Below the pieces are notes generated by a model. That model was not told where the DNA came from. It did no database searches and was given only the letters and a program-made list of their open reading frames with translations. A DNA stretch of 12,722 nt, from NCBI GenBank assembly GCA_021804455.1, contig JAJZHT010000019.1:1-12722 (forward strand). The letters are read 5' to 3'. This document shows, one piece after another, positions 1 to 9,856 of the stretch (position 1 is the first letter of the stretch; every line of letters starts with the position of its first letter). The DNA is from Pseudomonadota bacterium (lineage in GTDB: Bacteria; Pseudomonadota; Alphaproteobacteria; Paracaedibacterales; CAIULA01). The translations under genes and the position numbers were made by a program.

Positions 1-436
1 ATAAAGTGTCTCCTGCAAAAGATTTTAACCCGCTGCGGTGAGATAGCAAATCCTTTACCGTGAACTTTTGAGTGACTTCTGGATCACTAAGGCGAAAATC
101 TGGCAAATAGTGTTGAACAGGAGCATCCCAATAGAGAACGTTTTCATCTACGAGTCGTGCAATTAGAGTGACAAGAAAATTCTTACTAAGGGAGGCTATT
201 GGGAAAAGCGTGTGGGAGTCTATGGATCGGGGCTCCTGTACGTTGGTAATACCCAAACCTTTTTCGTAAATAATTTGACCATCTTTTACAATCACAATGC
301 CAACACCCGGTGCTTGCCACTCTGACAGGGCCTGTTGGGTATAGGTTTCAAATTGGGGTAAAATGTGTGATACATCACAAGCCGAGGAAACTTGAACAGA
401 AATCCAAAGGCTTACCAAAACAAGGAAAGAGCGCAT
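1..436 (-). CDS. Beta-lactamase-family (class C/PBP-like) serine hydrolase, 3' part outside window
   Basis: N-terminal 145 residues of a secreted serine hydrolase; the reading frame stays open to base 1, so the C-terminal part is missing here. The protein opens with a basic then hydrophobic stretch (residues 1-19) ending VSSA|C, a plausible signal peptidase I site; the adjacent Cys20 makes a lipoprotein possible but the lipobox is poor. Next comes the beta-lactamase/PBP4 fold start (GVGIVIVKDGQ, about 44-54), then the catalytic SxxK motif, S82-L-S-K85, in the context FPIASLSK. LLSHRSGL at 130-137 is also typical of this family (AmpC, EstB, AmpH-like). The YxN and KTG motifs would lie outside the window. 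The family includes D-Ala-D-Ala carboxypeptidases, esterases and beta-lactamases; substrate cannot be assigned. ATG at 436 is the only sensible start because it precedes the signal peptide; no clear Shine-Dalgarno. It is transcribed divergently from the gene at 549. Confidence 0.85.
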   Translation of the reverse strand, partial: MRSFLVLVSLWISVQVSSACDVSHILPQFETYTQQALSEWQAPGVGIVIVKDGQIIYEKGLGITNVQEPRSIDSHTLFPIASLSKNFLVTLIARLVDENVLYWDAPVQHYLPDFRLSDPEVTQKFTVKDLLSHRSGLKSFAGDTL

Positions 437-461
437 AAAAAAACCAAAAGTAACTTTTTAT

Positions 462-478
462 TAATCTTTATAAGATTA
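462..478. promoter_or_regulatory. 7-bp dyad overlapping the divergent promoter
   Basis: TAATCTT-TAT-AAGATTA is a perfect 7-bp inverted repeat with a 3-bp centre. It overlaps the minus-strand -10 box at 475-480 and lies between two divergent genes, the usual position for an operator. The region is very AT-rich, so chance formation is possible, and no regulator is known. Confidence 0.25.
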
Positions 479-504
479 TATATAGAAACATAAGACAAAC
501 ACAA
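475..504 (-). promoter_or_regulatory. Candidate sigma70-like promoter of the serine hydrolase gene
   Basis: On the minus strand a perfect TATAAT lies at 480-475, with a weak TTGTGT -35 at 504-499 and an 18-bp spacer. Transcription would start near 468, giving a leader of about 30 nt before the ATG at 436. Only three of six -35 bases match consensus, so the call rests mainly on the -10 box and its position. Confidence 0.4.
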
Positions 505-537
505 ATTGTTAGGATGTGGTTTGGACCCAACCTAGCT

Positions 538-542
538 GGGAG
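538..542 (+). promoter_or_regulatory. Shine-Dalgarno site selecting the 549 start
   Basis: GGGAG lies 6 bases before the ATG at 549 and only 3 before the ATG at 546, favouring the 164-residue form over the longer GTG-initiated reading at 516. Confidence 0.5.
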
Positions 543-548
543 TTGATG

Positions 549-1043
549 ATGGCCTCTTTAAAGGGTATTGTTTTGGTCTGTATGACAATTTTGATCGTTG
601 TCGGAGCGGGAATAACCTACCACAGTCAACAGGATCGATACGTTGTTTATCCTCATGAAAAGGGGCTTTTTATTTTTGATCGCAAAACAGCAACATTAAA
701 TTTTTGCGATTCGGAAACATGTCAGATGGTAAAGCCTTCTGTTAACCAAGAGCCAGAAACCATGGTTGTGACGGTTCCTGCTCAAAATGCTATTGTTAAT
801 GGATCCATGTCGATGCAACAATCACCGCGACGGTTGAACCCTCAGCAACAACGGCCATCACAACCTGGAACTGCAAGAGTTCCTGCACAACAAATGAACC
901 GATCATCAGCCTTTTCAAAAACACCTTCCGTGATGAACAATCAGGTACAGATTATGAATTCTGATAGTTCTTTGCAATCATCAGAAAAGGATAATCATGG
1001 GGAGGACGGTTCTGCAAACTATGGTGAACATGCAGAGTACTAA
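549..1043 (+). CDS. Small single-pass membrane protein with Q/N/S-rich extracytoplasmic tail, function unknown
   Basis: Encodes 164 residues. Residues 6-24 form one hydrophobic transmembrane segment after MASLK. It is followed by a short ordered stretch, about 28-62 (RYVVYPHEKGLFIFDRKTATL...), holding a C53-x4-C58 pair that could form a disulfide outside the cytoplasm. The rest (about 65-164) is low-complexity, rich in Gln, Asn, Ser and Pro, with an acidic end, and probably disordered. With the anchor uncleaved, the most likely topology is N-terminus in and tail in the periplasm. The frame is open back to a GTG at 516 and an ATG at 546, but GGGAG at 538-542 is best spaced for the ATG at 549. 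The stop lies 6 bp from the convergent parE stop. I do not recognise the family; the segment around the Cys pair resembles short RYxxxP...DxxTG-type repeats of other proteobacterial membrane proteins, but that is impression only. Confidence 0.7.
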   Translation: MASLKGIVLVCMTILIVVGAGITYHSQQDRYVVYPHEKGLFIFDRKTATLNFCDSETCQMVKPSVNQEPETMVVTVPAQNAIVNGSMSMQQSPRRLNPQQQRPSQPGTARVPAQQMNRSSAFSKTPSVMNNQVQIMNSDSSLQSSEKDNHGEDGSANYGEHAEY

Positions 1044-1049
1044 GGTGCT

Positions 1050-3966
<2,917 letters not shown>

Positions 3967-3968
3967 TC

Positions 3969-4982
<1,014 letters not shown>

Positions 4983-5010
4983 TTAATATCAAGCTAACCT
5001 ATCATGTCGA
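4983..5010 (-). promoter_or_regulatory. Candidate promoter of the obg-thyX-parE operon
   Basis: On the minus strand TCGACA (5010-5005; 5 of 6 to TTGACA) is separated by 16 bp from TATTAA (4988-4983; 4 of 6 to TATAAT). The predicted start near 4976 leaves a leader of only about 12 nt before the obg ATG, which would fit its poor Shine-Dalgarno. Read-through from the upstream methyltransferase gene, 130 bp away, is possible because no strong terminator lies between. Confidence 0.35.
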
Positions 5011-5052
5011 ATCGGCCGTATAAACAGAATTATTTTTGAGTTTAAAACCTTT

Positions 5053-5078
5053 AAAAAAGTTGGAACAGGGCAGAACTT
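5053..5078 (-). terminator. Weak possible terminator after the FkbM methyltransferase
   Basis: On the minus strand AAGTT (5078-5074), a 12-base loop and AACTT (5061-5057) are followed by a short T run. The 5-bp AT-rich stem is marginal. It is listed because it is the only hairpin-plus-T signal between this gene and obg. Confidence 0.15.
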
Positions 5079-5094
5079 GTAACAATTTTAAGAG

Positions 5095-6207
5095 CTAACG
5101 AAAAAGATTCCATACTTTTTTGGCAACTTTTCGAATTTTTGGGTGGGTAAGCAAGGTTCTTATGAAAGAAAATTTTTCTAATTTTTGCCTTAAACTAATA
5201 TTGAGAAGCTTTTCAGGATGTTGATAGCAATAATTCTTATAATCACGATAACGGATAGTTTTTCCTTTTAAACGGGGCGTTAACAGATTCAGCATGGAAT
5301 CAAGGTGGGGAGATAGAGGAAATTTTTTACTCATTTCTAATAAAAGCTCCGCGGCGCAATCTTGTAAGCCGAACATTTCGTATAAACAGGCTAGTTTCAT
5401 AACCTTTTCCCACGTAATCAAAAAATCGAATTTTTGGGTATAGTTTGGGTCTGCCAGATCACGCAGATAAAGAGCTTCTCCCCATTGAACGGGCCCTTTT
5501 TGGGTTTGGGCAAAGATGTCATAGACAAACGGGCCGGGTAAGGCGCTGCGCGTATATTTCCAAACATCAAGGGAAAATAAAGAAAACCCCTTTGAACGCA
5601 AAAAAGAATCGATGTTGCTGAAAGTATTAGCATAAGGGTGGCACGCGCCATGGAATTGACATTCCACAGAAAGGCCTAAAACGCCACTTTGGTCCAAAGT
5701 TTTTTCTGCGCTTAAAAGAACAGGAAAATCATGACCGTCGGTGTCAACTTTAATAAAATCGACACTAGGAATGGAGTGTTTTTGCACATAATCATCCAGT
5801 TCAAAAAAACGTTCTGAATAAACAACTTCATGGCCAGAATTAAAGTGATGCTGGATATAGTCATAGTGCTTAATTTTGGCAATTTCACAGGCACTGGTTC
5901 GATCCCAAGAAGCATTATTTTTGGAAAGAATGGGATCTTCACGAAGGGTTTTAGGAAAGACATCTTCTAATTTATGATAAACAACAAAACCTTCCTCATA
6001 GTGAACACCCGGATGTGGGTTCTCATGATTGAGTTTTTTGACTTCAGAAATTAAGGGATCAAAACCAACAGCTTTTAGTCTATCACCAAAACGAAACCAA
6101 TCAGAGGCGATTCCACCACTGGCGCCAACATCAATCAGAGAGAATTCTTTGACATCATCGGGAAAATTTTGCTGAAAGAAAGATAATAGGGGATACGAAG
6201 CGGACAT
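5095..6207 (-). CDS. FkbM-family SAM-dependent methyltransferase with helical C-terminal extension
   Basis: 370 residues. A class I SAM-binding fold starts near residue 23 with motif I LIDVGASGG (24-32), then VGFDP at 47-51, the acidic residue expected to contact SAM ribose. DFIKVDTDGHDFPVL at 150-164 is the FkbM signature (IKxDxxGxE-like, with HD for GE). FkbM proteins typically O-methylate sugars or polyketides, so a glycan, lipid or capsule target is a guess. From about 266 to 370 there is an extra, mostly helical region (WEKVMKLACLYEMFGLQDCA...) resembling a helical-repeat pair and ending strongly basic (KIRKVAKKVW). The frame is open to a GTG at 6309, but a good promoter at 6242-6270 lies inside that extension, so the ATG at 6207 is chosen. 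There is no Shine-Dalgarno; a pyrimidine tract precedes the ATG. No sugar-synthesis neighbours help assign a substrate. Confidence 0.82.
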   Translation of the reverse strand: MSASYPLLSFFQQNFPDDVKEFSLIDVGASGGIASDWFRFGDRLKAVGFDPLISEVKKLNHENPHPGVHYEEGFVVYHKLEDVFPKTLREDPILSKNNASWDRTSACEIAKIKHYDYIQHHFNSGHEVVYSERFFELDDYVQKHSIPSVDFIKVDTDGHDFPVLLSAEKTLDQSGVLGLSVECQFHGACHPYANTFSNIDSFLRSKGFSLFSLDVWKYTRSALPGPFVYDIFAQTQKGPVQWGEALYLRDLADPNYTQKFDFLITWEKVMKLACLYEMFGLQDCAAELLLEMSKKFPLSPHLDSMLNLLTPRLKGKTIRYRDYKNYCYQHPEKLLNISLRQKLEKFSFIRTLLTHPKIRKVAKKVWNLFR

Positions 6208-6241
6208 TAGGAGAGAAGAGCCTTTAAAAATGATCAACCTC

Positions 6242-6270
6242 TTTATAAAAAAAACTGGAAAACTTGTAAA
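6242..6270 (-). promoter_or_regulatory. Sigma70-like promoter of the FkbM methyltransferase gene
   Basis: TTTACA (6270-6265) and TATAAA (6247-6242) on the minus strand each match consensus at 5 of 6 positions and are separated by the ideal 17 bp. The start would be near 6235, about 28 nt before the ATG at 6207. This is the best promoter match I found in the window and it argues against any start codon upstream of it. Confidence 0.65.
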
Positions 6271-6389
6271 CGAAATGCAGGGTCCTCTCATAAAAACTTT
6301 TTGGCACACCCGTTGTTTTTTTTGAGAAACTGAGCCTGAATATTAAAAGGAAATTAACCGTTTTTTTGCTATTCTGCAGCTGTTCCCCT

Positions 6390-6414
6390 GGGCGGCCGGG
6401 GGCCGGAGGGTGGG
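6390..6414 (+). other. Potential G-quadruplex motif
   Basis: Four G-runs (6390-6392, 6398-6402, 6408-6410, 6412-6414) are separated by 5, 5 and 1 bases. This satisfies the usual G3+N1-7 rule on the plus strand. The same bases can instead form the GC hairpin centred on 6399, so the two folds would compete. Confidence 0.5.
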
Positions 6415-6426
6415 AATGTAACTTCG

Positions 6427-6440
6427 AATTGTTAACAATT
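6427..6440. promoter_or_regulatory. Perfect 14-bp palindrome, operator candidate
   Basis: AATTGTTAACAATT reads the same on both strands with no spacer. It lies 121 bp upstream of alaS and 187 bp upstream of the FkbM promoter, next to the right arm of the larger inverted repeat. A dimeric regulator site is possible; no regulator can be named. Confidence 0.3.
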
Positions 6441-6482
6441 GGTTAATTTCTGAACAAAAATTTTTCATGGCGCTCTGAAACA

Positions 6483-6516
6483 AAAGGCTTGTTTTTCCCT
6501 GGAAAAGTAAGCCTTT
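6483..6516 (+). promoter_or_regulatory. 15-bp hairpin in the probable alaS leader
   Basis: AAAGGCTT (6483-6490) pairs fully with AAGCCTTT (6509-6516). The stem continues through two G-U pairs and TTTTC/GAAAA to a CCTG tetraloop (6498-6501), giving 15 pairs without a bulge. It ends 44 bases before the alaS ATG. On the plus strand only TTTCGC follows, so it is not a normal intrinsic terminator; on the minus strand TGTTTC follows, also weak. E. coli AlaRS is known to repress its own gene at a palindromic site, so autoregulation is one possible reading. Confidence 0.45.
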
Positions 6517-6560
6517 CGCATGTTAGATTCGACTCATTGTCTATTAATTGTTTTCTGCTT

Positions 6561-9173
6561 ATGCAAAGCCTAGCTGATATCCGTCGTACTTTCACCACAT
6601 TTTTTAAGCAACACGATCATTACGAGGTTTCTTCCAGTCCTTTGGTGCCCCAAAACGATCCAACGCTTTTGTTTACCAATGCTGGGATGGTACAATTTAA
6701 GGATGTTTTTACTGGAAAAGAGAAGCGTTCCTATAAAAGAGCTGTAACTTCACAGAAATGTTTACGGGCAGGTGGAAAGCACAATGATCTTGATAACGTA
6801 GGGTACACAGCACGTCATCATACTTTTTTTGAGATGTTGGGAAATTTCTCTTTTGGTGATTACTTTAAAGAGCAAGCGATTGAATATGCCTGGACTTTGG
6901 TGACAAAAGGGTTTTGTTTGGACCCCAAACGTTTGTTGGTTACGGTTTATGCAGAAGATCATGAAGCCGCCACTTTATGGCAAAAGATTGCAGGGTTATC
7001 GCAAGATCGTATTATTCCGATTGCAACTCAGGATAATTTTTGGTCTATGGGGGATACAGGTCCTTGTGGGCCTTGTTCAGAAATTTTTTACGATCATGGG
7101 GAATCTATTGCAGGCGGTCCCCCCGGTTCCGACGAGGCTGACGGGGATCGGTTTATCGAAATCTGGAATCTGGTCTTTATGCAATTTGATCAGCAGGCAG
7201 ATGGGAAAAAAAATCCTTTGCCCAATCCCTCGATTGACACAGGAATGGGATTGGAAAGAATCGCTGCCGTGATCCAGGGGGTGCACAACAATTACGATAC
7301 CGATTTATTTAAAACTCTGATTGCCGTTTCTCAGGAAATGACAGGGGCTTACCATCTTTCTCAACGACAATCCCATAATGTCATTTCTGATCATTTGCGA
7401 GCTTGTTGTTTTTTGATTGCTGATGGTGTCTTACCCTCGAACGAAGGAAGGGGATATGTGCTGCGGCGTATTATGCGCAGGGCTATGCGTCATGCTCATA
7501 AATTAGGAACAAAAGATCTTTTGATGCATCGTTTGGTTCCGACTTTAACCTCCTTGATGGGCGAAGCCTATCCCGAGTTAGTCCGGGGCCAGTCTTTGAT
7601 TCAACAGGTTCTTCAACAAGAGGAAGAGAAATTCCGACAGACCTTAGAACGAGGGTTAAAACTTTTGCAAGATTCAACCTCTTCCTTGGCCGAGGGGCAA
7701 GCTTTGTCGGGAGAGGTTGCTTTTAAACTTTATGATACCTATGGTTTTCCTTTGGATTTAACTCAAGATGTCTTGCGCGCTGAACAAAACCGTACGGTGG
7801 ATACAGAGGGTTTCCAACAGTGCATGACCGAACAAAAGAGAAAGGCACGGGCGGCTTGGTCAGGGTCTGGCGATGCAGCTTATGAACGTTTATGGTTTGA
7901 TTTTCAGGACCAAACAGGACCTACAGAATTCTTAGGTTATGCTACAACCGAAGCTGAGGGGTTGGTGACAGGATTGGTGGTAAAACAAACGGTAGTCCAA
8001 GAGGTTACCCAAAGGGATCAAGAAGTTTTAATCCTTGTGAATCAAACGCCTTTTTACGCCGAATCCGGAGGCCAGGCGGGAGATCAAGGAACCTTGACAA
8101 CCGAGGAAGGGGCCGTGGTGGTTATTCGGGATACCTTAAAAAAAGTGGGTTCCTTACATGTTCATGTGGGTTGTTTAAAAAATGGTCGTTTAAAAGTAGG
8201 GGAAACGGTAAAACTGAGTGTCCATGAACACCGCCGACGTCAGTTAGCAGCCAATCATTCAGCAACGCATCTTTTACACGCCGCTTTACGCCAGGTTTTG
8301 GGTGATCACGTGGTCCAAAAAGGGTCTTTGGTTGCAGCGGATCGATTGCGTTTTGATTTTACACACACGCAACCTGTTACGACTCAAGAACTTCAGCAAA
8401 TTGAAAGTTTGGTCAACCAACAAATTTTATCCAATCAGCCCATCCAAACACGTTTGATGACCCCTGAGCAGGCGGTGGAACAGGGAGCCTTGGCTTTATT
8501 CGGAGAGCGGTACGGCAGTGAAGTTCGCGTTGTCACTATGGGGCAATCGGACTTTTCGATAGAATTATGCGGGGGAACCCACGTGCAATACACAGGGGAT
8601 ATCGGTTTGTTTAAAATTCTGACAGAGGGAAGTGTATCGGCCGGTGTTCGCCGTATTGAAGCCATTACAGGTCTATCCATTTTAGAATTGCTGCAAACGA
8701 CCCAACAAACATTAACAACAGAGCGTGAGCGGAACCGTAAACAAGTTACAGAATACCAAAAACAGTTGGCGGACCTTCGCAGGGATTTAACCTTGTATGG
8801 TGGAACACAATCCAATCATGCCCAAGATCCCGTAGTGATTGCGGGTTATAAAGTCATGATTCGACATTTAAGGGATATCCCCGCTCGGGATTTGAAAGCT
8901 TTAGTGGATCAGCATAAAAAGAACCTTGGTTCGGGTTTGGTTGTTGTTACCAGTGTGACCGACGACAAGATTGCTTTGATCATTGGTGTTACATCCGACT
9001 TGACAGGATCTTTAAGCGCGGTGGATTTGGTAAGGATTGCAGCTCCTGTTTTGGGGGGACAAGGGGGAGGAGGGCGTCCCGATCTGGCTCAAGCTGGAGG
9101 CAACAATCCTCAATCCCTTGAACCGATGATATCTCTTTTAACAGATTATTTAATGGCCAACAAAAAAGATTAA
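6561..9173 (+). CDS. alaS: Alanine--tRNA ligase
   Basis: Charges tRNA-Ala and clears mis-charged Ser and Gly. It has 870 residues, the usual length for the family. The class II catalytic core occupies about 1-240: [15 protein letters not shown] at 36-50, [17 protein letters not shown] at 85-101 (motif 2 region) and [10 protein letters not shown] at 226-235 (motif 3). A helical tRNA-recognition domain follows. The editing domain has the zinc-type HSATH at 566-570 and CGGTH at 670-674, so editing should be intact. The C-Ala domain includes [16 protein letters not shown] at 832-847. The frame is open to a TTG at 6489, but that lies inside the hairpin. [15 protein letters not shown] at 6561 matches the normal AlaRS N-terminus. 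No Shine-Dalgarno precedes it. The stop overlaps the next start as TAATG. Confidence 0.97.
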   Translation: MQSLADIRRTFTTFFKQHDHYEVSSSPLVPQNDPTLLFTNAGMVQFKDVFTGKEKRSYKRAVTSQKCLRAGGKHNDLDNVGYTARHHTFFEMLGNFSFGDYFKEQAIEYAWTLVTKGFCLDPKRLLVTVYAEDHEAATLWQKIAGLSQDRIIPIATQDNFWSMGDTGPCGPCSEIFYDHGESIAGGPPGSDEADGDRFIEIWNLVFMQFDQQADGKKNPLPNPSIDTGMGLERIAAVIQGVHNNYDTDLFKTLIAVSQEMTGAYHLSQRQSHNVISDHLRACCFLIADGVLPSNEGRGYVLRRIMRRAMRHAHKLGTKDLLMHRLVPTLTSLMGEAYPELVRGQSLIQQVLQQEEEKFRQTLERGLKLLQDSTSSLAEGQALSGEVAFKLYDTYGFPLDLTQDVLRAEQNRTVDTEGFQQCMTEQKRKARAAWSGSGDAAYERLWFDFQDQTGPTEFLGYATTEAEGLVTGLVVKQTVVQEVTQRDQEVLILVNQTPFYAESGGQAGDQGTLTTEEGAVVVIRDTLKKVGSLHVHVGCLKNGRLKVGETVKLSVHEHRRRQLAANHSATHLLHAALRQVLGDHVVQKGSLVAADRLRFDFTHTQPVTTQELQQIESLVNQQILSNQPIQTRLMTPEQAVEQGALALFGERYGSEVRVVTMGQSDFSIELCGGTHVQYTGDIGLFKILTEGSVSAGVRRIEAITGLSILELLQTTQQTLTTERERNRKQVTEYQKQLADLRRDLTLYGGTQSNHAQDPVVIAGYKVMIRHLRDIPARDLKALVDQHKKNLGSGLVVVTSVTDDKIALIIGVTSDLTGSLSAVDLVRIAAPVLGGQGGGGRPDLAQAGGNNPQSLEPMISLLTDYLMANKKD

Positions 9174-9856
9174 TGATCAAGCAAGAGGCGCCTTTGTCAG
9201 CTATAAAAGATATAGGGTTCAGTCAAGCCTTACAGGATTATAGTCATCGTTTGTTTCTTAAAGAAGCTCCTGTGTTGTACGAATTGCGTCAGCACACAAA
9301 AAAAATGCCCGAAGGACACATGCAAATAACCCCTTTGCAAGGGCAGTTTTTAGGATTTTTAATGCAAATTTTAGGTCCTAAAAAAGTTTTGGAAATAGGA
9401 ACTTATACGGGCTATAGCAGTTTGGTGATGGCCCTTAGTTTACCGAAAGACGGCACGGTTCTAACCTGTGACCGTAATCCAGAGTGGACAAAAATAGCCA
9501 AAAAATACTGGGCCTTGGCGGGTGTGGAAACTAAAATTAAATTAATTTTAGGGCAGGCCCTTGAAACTCAAGCTTCTTTGATCAAGCAAGGTCAAACGTT
9601 TGATTTTATTCTGATCGACGCGGATAAAAAGAATTATCGTGCCTATTATGAAAATAGCCTACAACTTTTAAAAAAAGGCGGAGTTATCGCCATCGATAAT
9701 GTTTTATGGGGAGGGAACATTGTTCAGCAACCGCTTCAAGATCTAACGGCTCAACTTATAGATACATTTAATCAAAACGTTTACTGTGACGAACGCGTTG
9801 AGATTTGTTTGATTCCCCTGGGAGATGGATTAAGTTTGATTCGTAAAAAAGATTAG
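9173..9856 (+). CDS. Class I SAM-dependent O-methyltransferase, caffeoyl-CoA OMT-like
   Basis: 227 residues, typical for the metal-dependent Methyltransf_3 family. Motif I is VLEIGTYTGYSS at 72-83, and the acidic residue of motif II lies at about 100 (LTCDRN). FILIDADKKNY at 145-155 gives the metal ligand Asp149. AIDNVLWGG at 173-181 supplies Asp175 and Asn176, the other usual metal ligands. Bacterial members methylate catechol-like or small hydroxylated substrates; the true substrate cannot be read from sequence. The ATG shares its A with the alaS stop (TAATG), so it probably depends on translational coupling with alaS; there is no Shine-Dalgarno of its own. Its 3' end overlaps the convergent Lon-like gene by 4 bp. 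Confidence 0.92.
   Translation: MIKQEAPLSAIKDIGFSQALQDYSHRLFLKEAPVLYELRQHTKKMPEGHMQITPLQGQFLGFLMQILGPKKVLEIGTYTGYSSLVMALSLPKDGTVLTCDRNPEWTKIAKKYWALAGVETKIKLILGQALETQASLIKQGQTFDFILIDADKKNYRAYYENSLQLLKKGGVIAIDNVLWGGNIVQQPLQDLTAQLIDTFNQNVYCDERVEICLIPLGDGLSLIRKKD

Larger units (their letters stand above)
6350..6450. repeat. Inverted repeat GAAATTAACC / GGTTAATTTC enclosing a GC-rich hairpin
   Basis: A perfect 10-bp inverted repeat has arms at 6350-6359 and 6441-6450, centred on 6400. Inside, TTCCC (6383-6387) can pair with GGGAA (6412-6416), and CGGCC (6393-6397) with GGCCG (6401-6405), closing on a GGG loop centred on 6399. The nested dyads therefore share nearly the same centre, as in a long folded RNA or a cruciform. 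Function is unknown. Confidence 0.5.
6208..6560. other. 353-bp structured intergenic region between the FkbM gene and alaS
   Basis: No convincing protein is encoded here. The left third (6208-6310) holds the minus-strand promoter. The remainder carries a concentric inverted-repeat structure at 6350-6450 around a G-rich island at 6388-6414, a perfect 14-bp palindrome at 6427-6440 and a 15-bp hairpin at 6483-6516. The G-rich island contrasts sharply with the AT-rich surroundings, which in AT-rich genomes often marks a structured RNA. I found no convincing alaS promoter. Possible explanations are a small RNA gene, the structured leader of alaS, or a shared divergent regulatory region. Confidence 0.6.

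Noticed and set aside
516..548. GTG 516 start for the small membrane protein
   Set aside because: No Shine-Dalgarno at a useful distance; GGGAG at 538-542 favours ATG 549, which also places the transmembrane helix next to a short cytoplasmic N-terminus.
6370..6420. 6S RNA fragment (TTCCCCTGGGC resembles a conserved 6S segment)
   Set aside because: The paired region is about 100 nt, shorter than 6S RNA, and the long closing stem with a central bubble could not be traced.
6350..6450. SRP 4.5S RNA gene
   Set aside because: Size and hairpin shape fit roughly and CCGGAGGG resembles the apical loop, but the conserved GGAA tetraloop with the AGCA asymmetric-loop motif is absent.
6489..6560. 24-residue N-terminal extension of AlaRS starting at TTG 6489
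   Set aside because: The TTG lies inside the 15-bp hairpin, has no Shine-Dalgarno, and the residues do not resemble AlaRS; homology-like sequence begins at ATG 6561.
8435..8815. 126-codon minus-strand frame inside alaS
   Set aside because: Antisense to the conserved AlaRS editing and CGGTH region; composition is that of a shadow frame.
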